A DNA stretch of 64,000 bases from VRUG01 sp965372745 (GTDB lineage: Bacteria; Planctomycetota; Phycisphaerae; Sedimentisphaerales; Anaerobacaceae): assembly GCA_965372745.1 (NCBI GenBank), contig CBDVDM010000001.1, forward strand, positions 151,272-215,271. Direction: 5' to 3'. Under the pieces are notes generated by a model. It made no database searches and was not told the origin of the DNA. It saw only the letters and a list, made by a program, of their open reading frames with translations. A program made the translations under genes and the position numbers. Of this stretch, positions 18,997-27,555 are shown piece after piece (the stretch's first letter is position 1; every line of letters begins with the position of its first letter).

Positions 18997-19040
18997 AGAA
19001 TAACATCGCCATCATTTAATGAAATTGTTAGTCTCTAAAT

Positions 19041-19049
19041 ATCATTATC
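19041..19049 (-). promoter_or_regulatory. Possible Fur half-box before the Fur-family gene
   Basis: ATCATTATC equals one half of the classical Fur consensus and lies 45 bp upstream of the regulator's start codon. The other half is not conserved, so this is weak evidence for autoregulation. Confidence 0.25.
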
Positions 19050-19167
19050 GATGTGCGATTATAACTTCTATGTCTCATTTTTGGTAGAAAATTTATCTTT
19101 TACCAAGGTGCTTTGTGGAGAAAAGGCCTCAATATTTAAATTGTGCCCAAAAACTGCCATATAAACA

Positions 19168-19260
19168 GATGGAGCCACCCTCCTCCGACCGGCTCCATCT
19201 TTGGAACGTACCCTATAACGTCCATCCGTTTCATGTGCAGGACAACGCCAGTTACATTCC
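19168..19260 (-). ncRNA. Candidate structured RNA (leader or small RNA)
   Basis: Read leftward, an 8-bp stem pairs GGAATGTA (19260-19253) with TACGTTCC (19210-19203) with one wobble, and encloses a smaller GTCC/GGAC stem. A perfect 9-bp hairpin follows, GATGGAGCC with GGCTCCATC (19191-19199 and 19168-19176, 14-nt loop). It lies 70 bases downstream of a strong leftward promoter and upstream of the Fur-family gene. A 64-codon frame covers the segment, but it lacks a clear ribosome site. I do not recognise the RNA as a known family; conservation data are required. Confidence 0.35.
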
Positions 19261-19339
19261 ATAACATAACTTATGAACGCCTTTGAAAAAACACCGACAA
19301 AGCCGAAACTACTTACTATTGACCTCGTTCGTAATTACT

Positions 19340-19368
19340 ACAATATAGGAGTAACTCCTATTTGTCAA
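19340..19368 (-). promoter_or_regulatory. Leftward promoter with operator palindrome filling its spacer
   Basis: On the minus strand TTGACA (19368-19363) and TATTGT (19345-19340) are exactly 17 bp apart. Positions 19345-19361 form a perfect 8-1-8 palindrome, ATAGGAGT-A-ACTCCTAT, which occupies the spacer. A repressor bound there would block RNA polymerase. The 7-1-7 core symmetry matches that of Fur/PerR boxes, though the bases do not match their consensus. Transcription would run through the candidate RNA towards the Fur-family gene. Confidence 0.6.
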
Positions 19369-19628
19369 GGGTCTTTCTGTTTTTTTTTGATGTTTTCGTT
19401 TATTAACTTCTACGAGCACTTCGGCGTCTTGCCTAACTTCTTTAATTATATGAAGTTATGCTACGTTCCATGGTTTTTGTTCTGCCACGATCATTTATTT
19501 TCAAGGGCAGATTTTTGACTCGTATTTTTTCCGTAGACCTTTTTGTGGGTAAACCTGTGTATTTGAAATCACTATAATTATTGTTTGAAAAAGTTGAATT
19601 TCAAGAAAGGAAAATCTACAAAATTAGC

Positions 19629-21245
19629 TTATTCCGCATTATGTAAAGAGGATTCGACTGAACAGCTTTTCATTGATAATGGCCACTGTTCTTTATTTTT
19701 GTCATAAGCTTTCTTGAAGGCTTCTACGATTTCAGGGTCAAATCTTGTCCCGGAACCTTCAATGACATTCCTCAGTGCTTCTTCACCTAAAGCGGCTGGC
19801 CGATAACAACGGTCAGAGGTAATCGAATCAAAGAAATTCGCCACAGCCAGAACACGACCGCCAATCGATATTTCTCTTCCCTTTAAACCATCGGGGTAAC
19901 CGGTGCCATCGAACTTTTCATGATGCTGACGTATTATGTTCAGCTCGTGACTGAAAATCCCAATTGGTTCCAAAATCTGAACACTTATAACCGGATAGTT
20001 TCTTACAATTTTTAATTCTTCTTTCGAAAGTGGTTTAGTCTTAGTCAGGATACTATCAGGAATGCCTATTTTGCCGAGATCATGCAACATAGATGCTGTG
20101 TCAAGCCTTTGTTTAAGCTCATCCGACAATCCTAATTCTTCCGCTATCGAAGCAGTATAAATCTGCACATGTCTCGTGTGGTTTGATATGTAAGGGTCTT
20201 TGATTGCCATCACTTTTGTAAAAGCTGATACTATCCCCACAGCCTGAGAATGCAATTTTCCGGCTACAGAAGATAGCTTGGTTTGCAGTTCGCTGTAGTC
20301 AAGTTTCTCCTGCTTCTCAACCTTTTTGTTAGGATCAATCTGGTCCCATCTAACCACACAGTTTCTTCCACTTTGTTTTGCAGCGTAAAGAGCTTTATCT
20401 GCCCGGTCGACAATTTCATTTGAATTAGGCAGGTCACTTGAGTCAACACTAACCAGGCCTATACTTGTAGAGATTGCTATTTTTTCATCGAAAACTTCCC
20501 ATTGCCATTCATCAACAACTTTACACAGTCTTTCGGCTGCTTTAGCTGCCTCATCAAATGTCACTCCTGGCATCAGGATAGTGAATTCTTCTCCTCCATA
20601 CCTGCCGGCTACGTCAAGTGGATATATATTCTCGGTAAGGATTTTGCCCATTTGTTTCAGAACCATATCACCACCCAAATGACCGTATGTGTCATTAATA
20701 CTCTTGAAGTGGTCGAGGTCTAACATAAGAACAGCCAGAGGAGTGCCTTTCATTTTGGAGCGAAGAAGCTCGCGCTCGAAAATCTCAAAGAAATGCCTCC
20801 TGTTCACCAGAGCTGTTAATTCGTCTGTATTGGCAAGCATTCTAAGTTGTTCCTGCAACTCAACAAGCTGTATAGCAATTCCGATACGTGTTCTCAGCAC
20901 ACTCTGGTTGAATGGTTTTATTATATAATCGATAGCGCCTTTCTTTATAGCCTCAACACCTATTTCTTCATCATCAAGACCTGTCAGGACGATAACAGGT
21001 ATCTTGGGATTGGCCTGATGTACCTTTTCCACGGTAACAATACCAAGACTATCCGGCAGGCCAAGGTCAAGAAGTACAAGGTCACATTTATTTGTCTTTA
21101 GACACTCCAGACATTCACAGAGCATACCGGCGGTCTCGACCACAAATTCCATTTCCTGAGAGGAATTTTCCAGGGCAAGCTTTGTCAGACGGCGATCGCC
21201 AGGGTCATCATCTACGAGCAGTATTTTTATCTTTTTGATACTCAT
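19629..21245 (-). CDS. Response regulator with GGDEF and HD-GYP domains
   Basis: This 538-residue cytoplasmic protein joins three modules: a receiver domain (phospho-acceptor Asp 60 in LVLLDLGLPD, Lys in IIKPF), a GGDEF cyclase domain with an intact RYGGEEF active site, and a HD-GYP phosphodiesterase with HDLGKIGIPD and HHEKFDGTGYPDG. It could both make and degrade cyclic di-GMP under phosphorylation control. The inhibitory RxxD site before GGEEF reads YPLD, so product inhibition is probably lost. It is the last gene of the leftward operon and overlaps the preceding receiver gene by 4 bp. Confidence 0.95.
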   Translation of the reverse strand: MSIKKIKILLVDDDPGDRRLTKLALENSSQEMEFVVETAGMLCECLECLKTNKCDLVLLDLGLPDSLGIVTVEKVHQANPKIPVIVLTGLDDEEIGVEAIKKGAIDYIIKPFNQSVLRTRIGIAIQLVELQEQLRMLANTDELTALVNRRHFFEIFERELLRSKMKGTPLAVLMLDLDHFKSINDTYGHLGGDMVLKQMGKILTENIYPLDVAGRYGGEEFTILMPGVTFDEAAKAAERLCKVVDEWQWEVFDEKIAISTSIGLVSVDSSDLPNSNEIVDRADKALYAAKQSGRNCVVRWDQIDPNKKVEKQEKLDYSELQTKLSSVAGKLHSQAVGIVSAFTKVMAIKDPYISNHTRHVQIYTASIAEELGLSDELKQRLDTASMLHDLGKIGIPDSILTKTKPLSKEELKIVRNYPVISVQILEPIGIFSHELNIIRQHHEKFDGTGYPDGLKGREISIGGRVLAVANFFDSITSDRCYRPAALGEEALRNVIEGSGTRFDPEIVEAFKKAYDKNKEQWPLSMKSCSVESSLHNAE

Positions 21246-21694
21246 ATCCTGTCAGTTACCTCTACACGTTTGCATACATTGAACCAGTATTCCTGAAGGC
21301 TCTGCATCATAATCTGAAAACCGTCCATGGTTACGGGTTTTTTTATGTAGCCTGAGGCATGCAGTTTATAACTTTCGCTTATATCGTGGTCCAAATCCGA
21401 AGTTGTCAGGATAACAACAGGAATCGTTCTGAGTTCATCGTTGGCTTTGACACGCTTCAAAAATTCCTTTCCACCCATTCCTGGCATATTTAAATCGAGC
21501 AAAATCAGGTCTGGACGGGGACTCTGGCTGTCACCGTTTTGGCTGCGCTCTAAATAATCAAGTGCCTGCTCTCCACTTTCAGTTACGAGAACATCATTAA
21601 CAATTTTTGCGTCTAATAGCGATTTTTTGGTCAGCTTCTGGTCTCCGGGGTCATCTTCTATTAACAAGATTATAACCGATTTTAAGTAACCCAT
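21242..21694 (-). CDS. Single-domain response regulator (Rcp1-like)
   Basis: The 150-residue protein is a lone receiver domain: acidic pair in LLIEDDPGD, acceptor Asp in DLILLDLNMPGMGG, Thr in VILTTSDLD and Lys in YIKKPV. The DPGDQKLTKKSL helix and the extended C-terminal helix are typical of the Rcp1 branch of stand-alone regulators that serve as phosphotransfer partners of hybrid kinases. Its start overlaps nothing upstream (36-bp gap), but its stop region overlaps the start of the GGDEF/HD-GYP gene. It probably relays phosphate between the kinases of this operon. Confidence 0.92.
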   Translation of the reverse strand: MGYLKSVIILLIEDDPGDQKLTKKSLLDAKIVNDVLVTESGEQALDYLERSQNGDSQSPRPDLILLDLNMPGMGGKEFLKRVKANDELRTIPVVILTTSDLDHDISESYKLHASGYIKKPVTMDGFQIMMQSLQEYWFNVCKRVEVTDRI

Positions 21695-21730
21695 TTCTTC
21701 TCCTTTAGACCACTGTCCTGTAGTATAAGC

Positions 21731-23053
21731 CTAATCTGTTTGTAGATATTCTCTTGCTGCTTCAAGAATCACCGAGAACGTTGAGCCTTCACCAATTTCT
21801 GATTCAACACTAATTTGGCCATTAAGCCTGTCAGCTATCTTTTTACAAACTGCCAGACCGATTCCGGTCCCCTCGTATTCTGTGCGAGAATGCAGGTGTC
21901 TAAACATTTTGAATATATCCTCATGGTATTCTTTTTTAATACCGATACCGTTGTCCTTAACCGATATTTTGACCTTGTCCTGCTCAATATTCTCTGCTGT
22001 TATTATGATATGTGGGCTAACTCCTTTAGTATGGTACTTGATACCATTTGTAATCAGGTTCTGCAAAAGTTGTCCAAGTTGAACCGGGTCTGCCCACACT
22101 TTAGGCATAGTCTCGGGTACTTCAATCTTGCCGCCGGTATCTTCCAATAGTGCTGCGACTTCTAATTGACTTAATCCGTTTACCATTTCATTCAAATCAA
22201 CTATTTCAAAGACAGGTTTATTTTTGCTGACCCGTGCATAAATCAGCAGAGCTTCTATCATCTTGGTCATTCGTTTTGCACCATCAGTCATAAACCGGAG
22301 GTTCTCGGTATCGTCTTCAGTGAGTTTACCTTTGAGTGACTCGGCTAAAAGTTCACCGAAGGATGATATCTTTCGCAACGGCTCGCGAAGGTCATGCGAT
22401 GCTATATAAACAAAATCTTTAAGGTCATGATTTGCCTCGTCAAGCTTACTCACAGTCTGTTCCAACTGCTCGGTTCGTTGTGCTACTCTTTGCTCAAGAT
22501 TATTTATCAATTCCCATTTTTCCGTCAGGGAGCAGGCAATCTGACGAATTTCCATGTTGTCAAAAGGCTTTTTCAGAATTAACAAACGGTCTGTTGTGCC
22601 TAATTCAATGAGCATATCATGCCAGGAATAATCTGAATATGCCGTACAAATAACAACCTGAAGTCCAGGGTACTCCTGCCAGATATGCTTAATCGTTTCG
22701 ATTCCATCCCAGCCAGGCGGCATACGTATGTCAACAAAGGCCATCGCATAAGGACGGCCGTCTTTCAGGGATTGCTGAATCTTTTCTAATCCCTCCTTGC
22801 CCTGAAAAGCCGAGTCTATCTGATAACGTTCTTTCTTTGACGAATCTAAAGAGGAACCAAAAATAGCTGTCTCTTCCTTGTCAAGACAAATTGTCTCATT
22901 GCCTTCACATCCAAGAATGCCTTTGAAGTCTTTATGAATTACCTCATTGTCATCTATCACCAGGATGCGCCTGTTTTTCTCAGCCGTTGTGTTACTGGTT
23001 TTTTTAGTTTTCTCAGTTTTTGTTGTTTCGATTGTCTTTGTCATAATCTTCAT
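21731..23053 (-). CDS. Receiver-histidine kinase (REC-HisKA-HATPase)
   Basis: The 440-residue soluble protein begins with an extended receiver domain (acceptor Asp in FVDIRMPPGWDG, Lys in ILKKPF). A coiled coil (EQRVAQRTEQLEQTVSKL) links it to a HisKA H-box (YIASHDLREPLRK, His 220) and a HATPase domain with NLITNGIKYH, DNGIGI and GTGIGLAVCKK. The receiver is a close paralogue of that in the next upstream gene (23080-24315), including the unusual ETAIFG...IDSAFQG insertion. It may feed phosphate to the other receivers in the operon. Context and architecture suggest an internal relay rather than direct sensing. Confidence 0.93.
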   Translation of the reverse strand: MKIMTKTIETTKTEKTKKTSNTTAEKNRRILVIDDNEVIHKDFKGILGCEGNETICLDKEETAIFGSSLDSSKKERYQIDSAFQGKEGLEKIQQSLKDGRPYAMAFVDIRMPPGWDGIETIKHIWQEYPGLQVVICTAYSDYSWHDMLIELGTTDRLLILKKPFDNMEIRQIACSLTEKWELINNLEQRVAQRTEQLEQTVSKLDEANHDLKDFVYIASHDLREPLRKISSFGELLAESLKGKLTEDDTENLRFMTDGAKRMTKMIEALLIYARVSKNKPVFEIVDLNEMVNGLSQLEVAALLEDTGGKIEVPETMPKVWADPVQLGQLLQNLITNGIKYHTKGVSPHIIITAENIEQDKVKISVKDNGIGIKKEYHEDIFKMFRHLHSRTEYEGTGIGLAVCKKIADRLNGQISVESEIGEGSTFSVILEAAREYLQTD

Positions 23054-23079
23054 GTAATACCCATTTTTGTTTACTAATC

Positions 23080-24315
23080 TTAGCGTCGTACATCACTGGA
23101 AGTCTCACTTGCTACCAATTCTCTATCAGCTGTATCACTCAAATCACATACATGCAGAAATTTATCCCAACAATTACAAAATGCATCAACTATAGTTGGA
23201 TCAAAATGTTTGCCTGACTCATTTATAATCATACTTCTCGCCACTTCAGGTTCTAAAGCGGACTTGTACACTCGAACCGAAGTCAACGCATCATAGACAT
23301 CGACCAGCGCAACAATTCTTGCAACAAGAGGAGTATCATACCCGCTTAGACCATCAGGATATCCGCTGCCGTCAAATCTTTCATGATGACTTCGTGTAAT
23401 AACGGCAGCCATGTTAAGAAAACCGCCTGCTCCGCTATGTCCTGCTGCCATCTCGAGTGCCTCAGCCCCGATAATCGTGTGCTCTTTCATCAGTTCGAAT
23501 TCACTGTTACTCAACCTGCCTGGCTTTAACAGTATCGTATCCGGTATCCCAACCTTGCCAATATCATGCAATGGACTTGAACGCCACAAATTCTGAAGAA
23601 ACTGTTCGTCTATCTCATTAGAAAACGCATGGTCTTTTTTAAGCTGTTCAGCAAGAATTTGCGAGTATAACCTGATGTGTTCAAGGTGCGTACCTGTTTC
23701 CGGGTCGCGGGATTCAGCAAGCTTGGCCAGTGCAAATACAGTGACATCCCGTGTCTCGGCAATCTGCTCAGTCCTTTGACGGACTAACTTATCGAGATTA
23801 TATAGAAGTTCCCACTTTTCGGTAAATGAGCATGCTATCTGTCGTACCTCAATATTATCGAACGGTTTTTTCAAAATCAGTAATTGATCTGTTTCGCCAA
23901 GCTTTTCTATCATATCATGCCATGAATAATCTGAATAAGCGGTACAAAGAACAACCTGAAGACCCGGATATTTTTGCCATATCCGGTGTATTGTTTCAAC
24001 TCCATCCCAACCAGGCGGCATACGAACATCCACAAAAGCCATGGCATAAGGATTGCCCTCCTCCAAAGCTTGTTTGACCTTCTCAAAACCTTCCTGTCCC
24101 TGAAAAGCTGAATCTATTTCAAAACTCACTTGTTCCGATGATACAGAACCGGGAGCATGACCGAAAATTGCTGTCTCTTCTTCATTGACACTGACATTAC
24201 TATCTACGTCAGCAACTCTGTTTGTCAGAACAGCTTTAAAATCTTTATGAATCTCCTCATTGTCATCAATAATGAGAATCCGTCGATTCTTTGTTGTAGC
24301 ATTTATGTTTGACAT
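23080..24315 (-). CDS. Response regulator with HD-GYP phosphodiesterase
   Basis: This 411-residue protein fuses the extended receiver domain (FVDVRMPPGWDG; Lys in ILKKPF) to a HD-GYP domain with HDIGKVGIPD and HHERFDGSGYPDG. The predicted activity is phosphorylation-dependent hydrolysis of cyclic di-GMP. The first ~190 residues closely resemble the receiver-coiled coil of the REC-kinase encoded next, so the pair arose by duplication with exchange of the output module. The gene overlaps the end of the sensor kinase gene by 13 bp, which indicates translational coupling. Confidence 0.94.
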   Translation of the reverse strand: MSNINATTKNRRILIIDDNEEIHKDFKAVLTNRVADVDSNVSVNEEETAIFGHAPGSVSSEQVSFEIDSAFQGQEGFEKVKQALEEGNPYAMAFVDVRMPPGWDGVETIHRIWQKYPGLQVVLCTAYSDYSWHDMIEKLGETDQLLILKKPFDNIEVRQIACSFTEKWELLYNLDKLVRQRTEQIAETRDVTVFALAKLAESRDPETGTHLEHIRLYSQILAEQLKKDHAFSNEIDEQFLQNLWRSSPLHDIGKVGIPDTILLKPGRLSNSEFELMKEHTIIGAEALEMAAGHSGAGGFLNMAAVITRSHHERFDGSGYPDGLSGYDTPLVARIVALVDVYDALTSVRVYKSALEPEVARSMIINESGKHFDPTIVDAFCNCWDKFLHVCDLSDTADRELVASETSSDVRR

Positions 24316-26369
24316 GCGTCAACCCCTACCTCTTTTAACGGCAGCTCCAGCGTAAATGTTGCTCCATGCCCAAGACCATCGCTATGAACAGTCAATGACC
24401 CACCCATTTCCTTGGCTGCAAGCGCACCACTGTGCAGACCAAAACCATGACCATGTTTTTTGGTTGTAAAACCATGTCGGAATATCTTGGTCAGATTTTC
24501 TTTAGCAACCCCGACTCCGTTGTCTTTTACATCGAATCTAAATTTGTCTCCGTTCCCGTGAAGCCGAATTGTCATTATTTTTTCTTCATTTTTACAACTG
24601 GTTAGTGCATACTTTGCGTTACCAATCAAATTAACAAGAATTTGCAGGATTCTTTGCTTATCAATATTGACTATCGGAAGCTCATCAAAATCACGTATCA
24701 GACTGATTTGGTGCCGTTCGAGACCGGCACAGTTGATCTGGATTGCGTTTTCAACCACCTCATCCAGTGATGCTGCTATCTCGACACCGGATACCTTGGA
24801 ATAAGACTGCTGCATCTTAACGATTTCTTTGATATGACCAACGTTATCTGTCAGCGACCGAAGCTTTTCAAGAATATCTTCCCGCTCACCAGCCATTAGC
24901 TTTATCACTTTTGCCAGGTAACCTGGTATATGTTTTCCCTGCTGGTCTTCGGTAAGAAATTTTCCAATATCCTCACTGTGTTCATCGATCATATCTACCA
25001 CTTTTTGCAAATTCGACAATTTAGAACCGGAGACCTTTTCAGTTATTAAGGTTGTTGAAACATTAATGCTGTTCAGAACATTTCCAACATTATGTAAAAC
25101 GTCGGTAGCAACCTCTGCCATACCGGCTTTATGTGAAGCTTCAACAAGCTTTCTATGTGTCTCAGCCAATTCTTCTTCCGCTTTCCTGCGTTCTGTAATA
25201 TCAATAAACAATCCGACCATTAAATTTTTGCCGCGTAGTTCTATCTTTCTAAACAGTATCCAGACAGGAATTTCATGGCTGTCTTTATGTACTATTCTTC
25301 CTTCAAAACCTTCAATACTTTCCTGGATAGAGCCATTTTTTTCCTGTGGGTTTTTTTTGCCTGTTATACCCCTGTGGTAAAGTTTTGATTGTTTAGTACC
25401 AATTATTTCAGATCGTACACATCCTAATATATCTTCGGCCTGTGAGTTACAGTCCTGTACTTTTCCTGTATCTTCTTCAAATATAAGTATTGCACCGCCT
25501 GCATTTTCAAATATCGTTTTAAATTTAAGTTCTGATTGTCTCAAGGCATCAGCAGCGCGTTTACGCTCTGCGACATCCCGGCTTAACTGTTCGTTCGCCA
25601 CCGTCAATTCTGCGGTACGCTCCTTGACACGCATTTCAAGTTTTTCATTTATTTCAACTAATTCAAGGTCACGCTGCTGAATTTGCTCTAACATGCCGTT
25701 GAATGAATCAATAAGTAAACCTACTTCGTCGTTGCTTTGTTTAAGTGCACGAGTCGAATAATCTTTCTTTTCTGAAACGCCTTTTGCAATTTCAGAAAGA
25801 GCAAGTATCGGTTTCGAGATAATTCTTTGAAGTCTTGAGGACACAAAGTATGCAACTAATGTAGCAAACAATAATACAGCAATAGTAATTTTAGTATTTT
25901 GCCTTAGGATATTTCGCATAGGCTCAAGGTCTGAGCGGATACAAACTATACCGATCATTTCCTCTTCGAGCACAATCGGTTCGAAAACTGTGAGAAAACC
26001 ACCATCAAAGCTATATCCTTTTTCCTGAAATTTGGAAAGATTGGCCATACTATCATTGCCACTGCGGTAGTATGTTGCAAACAGCTCACCTTCACTATTA
26101 TAAACACAGCCGAATACAACAGAAGATTCCGCCTTCAATGCTCTAAGAATGTTCTCGGCATCCTCAGCGTCTTCGAATGCCAAAGCTGCTTTACAGTTAT
26201 CGGCTATCATCGCAGCCTGAGTAGACAGGTTTCTGACCATAGTCTGACGTAAATTTGACCACTGCCACACGATCAACGTACTACTTACCAACAGCAGTAC
26301 AGCGATGCACGTCACCATAGTGATCAGTATCAGTTTATCCCTTATTTTCAGGTTTGTTATAAGAGACAT
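24303..26369 (-). CDS. Membrane sensor histidine kinase (HAMP-PAS-kinase)
   Basis: The 688-residue protein has TM1 near residues 13-37, a periplasmic sensor of about 120 residues, TM2 (ITIAVLLFATLVAYFVSS), a HAMP domain, a coiled coil, a PAS domain and a kinase core. The H-box is non-standard, DVLHNVGNVLNSINV with His 426. The ATPase has NLIGNAKYAL, DNGVGV and a glycine-rich KKHGHGFGLH. It is encoded 2 bp after the YfiR-like gene and overlaps the REC-HD-GYP gene. I infer that it transmits an envelope signal, perhaps through the YfiR-like protein, to the receivers downstream. Confidence 0.93.
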   Translation of the reverse strand: MSLITNLKIRDKLILITMVTCIAVLLLVSSTLIVWQWSNLRQTMVRNLSTQAAMIADNCKAALAFEDAEDAENILRALKAESSVVFGCVYNSEGELFATYYRSGNDSMANLSKFQEKGYSFDGGFLTVFEPIVLEEEMIGIVCIRSDLEPMRNILRQNTKITIAVLLFATLVAYFVSSRLQRIISKPILALSEIAKGVSEKKDYSTRALKQSNDEVGLLIDSFNGMLEQIQQRDLELVEINEKLEMRVKERTAELTVANEQLSRDVAERKRAADALRQSELKFKTIFENAGGAILIFEEDTGKVQDCNSQAEDILGCVRSEIIGTKQSKLYHRGITGKKNPQEKNGSIQESIEGFEGRIVHKDSHEIPVWILFRKIELRGKNLMVGLFIDITERRKAEEELAETHRKLVEASHKAGMAEVATDVLHNVGNVLNSINVSTTLITEKVSGSKLSNLQKVVDMIDEHSEDIGKFLTEDQQGKHIPGYLAKVIKLMAGEREDILEKLRSLTDNVGHIKEIVKMQQSYSKVSGVEIAASLDEVVENAIQINCAGLERHQISLIRDFDELPIVNIDKQRILQILVNLIGNAKYALTSCKNEEKIMTIRLHGNGDKFRFDVKDNGVGVAKENLTKIFRHGFTTKKHGHGFGLHSGALAAKEMGGSLTVHSDGLGHGATFTLELPLKEVGVDACQT

Positions 26370-26371
26370 AA

Positions 26372-27076
26372 TTAACTCCCGCCTGAATCTGTAGTTACAG
26401 TATCTTTTTTAATTACGGTTTTGGCCAATCTCAATAGCTGTGACCGTATTTTAAGATTGGAATCTTTAGCAGCTGTTACGTTTACATCAAATCGAATCTT
26501 ATTCTGTTCCATTGTAAAGTTGATGATACCACCGTTTTCAAGAAAGTTTTTCATATCACCTACGGTTAAGATATTATATTCGCGTATCGACTTGGTAAGT
26601 TCACTGATGTGTGATTTTTCTGAATTACAGACAAACAGCAGATGGCTTTGGCCAATCGCCTTAAGTTCTTTTTTCTGTGTATTCTCGTCCAATTGTTTAA
26701 TTTCACCAAAGCTTTTGAACCGCTTTAAAATAACTTTCCTGCCTTTAATCTTTTTACCTTTGAGGGGTTCCAGGACATTTCCAAACGAATCTTTGCCGAT
26801 AATTCCAATGACTATCGGCTTGCCTTCATTGCTCATTTTTTCTTCCGGCCATTCTACAAACCGGATGAAGTTGTATAAAAAGGCGGCCTTGAGCTTGAAT
26901 ATTTGATATGACCTGCTGGATTGCGATTGTGATTTCGCATATCCGGCATACAGCATTATCCCGCAAAACCAGACAAGCATCAATATCAGCCCGGCTATTG
27001 GCATAAACTTTTCTTTCTTAAGTTTTGCCCATCGAGGCTGCATATTATTCATATATTTGCATACTTCATTATTCAT
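26372..27076 (-). CDS. YfiR-family periplasmic protein, copy 1
   Basis: The 234-residue protein has an N-terminal membrane segment (FMPIAGLILMLVWFCGIMLYAGYA) followed by the YfiR (DUF4154) fold: KLKAAFLYNFIRFVEWPEE, PIVIGIIGKDSFGN, LLFVCNSEKSH, ILTVGDMKNFLENGGIINF and KIRFDVNVTAA. In Pseudomonas, YfiR represses the membrane cyclase YfiN from the periplasm. Here no YfiN is present, and the neighbour 2 bp downstream is a sensor kinase. It is the first gene of the cyclic di-GMP operon. A paralogue lies at 48911-49504. Confidence 0.88.
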   Translation of the reverse strand: MNNEVCKYMNNMQPRWAKLKKEKFMPIAGLILMLVWFCGIMLYAGYAKSQSQSSRSYQIFKLKAAFLYNFIRFVEWPEEKMSNEGKPIVIGIIGKDSFGNVLEPLKGKKIKGRKVILKRFKSFGEIKQLDENTQKKELKAIGQSHLLFVCNSEKSHISELTKSIREYNILTVGDMKNFLENGGIINFTMEQNKIRFDVNVTAAKDSNLKIRSQLLRLAKTVIKKDTVTTDSGGS

Positions 27077-27331
27077 TCAATAGCTCTAATGACTGATAAC
27101 TACTGTTTTCGATTATCTACAATCATCGGTTTCATTTGTGTCGGCGATAGCGTAGGCCCACTTTAGAACCTTGATTTTTTGAGTTGATTCAGTAGCATCG
27201 CAAGCGTTTTTTGCAGGCACGGACATATTATCGGTCGACATGGTGACATAATAGCGGACAAATGCGGACGTTTATTATACTTAGAGAAATGCGACTACAA
27301 ATGTTCACCTGTTCTAATATTCACCTACTCC

Positions 27332-27354
27332 ATTTTTTGCCGAAGGCAAAAAAT
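27332..27354 (-). terminator. Hairpin after tRNA-Pro
   Basis: TTTTTTGCC (27333-27341) and GGCAAAAAA (27345-27353) pair perfectly around a three-base loop, directly after the tRNA 3' end. The A/T-rich arms would function in either direction. Confidence 0.6.
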
Positions 27355-27428
27355 CGGGGCGAGAGGACTTGAACCTCCGACCTCATGACCCCCAGTCATG
27401 CGCGCTAGCCAAACTGCGCCACGCCCCG
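27354..27428 (-). tRNA. tRNA-Pro (anticodon GGG)
   Basis: The minus strand folds into a standard cloverleaf: acceptor CGGGGCG/CGCCCCG, D stem GCGC/GCGC, anticodon stem CATGA/TCATG with loop CTGGGGG (anticodon GGG, reads CCC), and T arm GGAGG-TTCAAGT-CCTCT. The discriminator is A and CCA is not encoded. The start CGGGG is typical of bacterial tRNA-Pro. It stands alone in a 480-bp gap between the signalling operon and a secreted protease gene. Confidence 0.95.
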
Positions 27429-27555
27429 AAAAACGCAAAATAATATAAAAACAAGCACGAATGTACCAAAGTCCTCAAAAAACAGCAACTTTTTTCAGTA
27501 ATTTATATGTGACTCACCTGAAGGGGTAGGGGGGGCAACTAAAGCACTTTAATAT

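Noticed and set aside
19068..19262. A 64-codon leftward frame over the candidate RNA
   Set aside because: It has no clear ribosome site, an odd composition and coincides with strong base pairing, so I favour an RNA; it is not excluded as a leader peptide.
19273..19518. An 81-codon rightward frame upstream of the signalling operon
   Set aside because: It crosses the leftward promoter and palindrome, has no recognisable domain and lacks a ribosome site.
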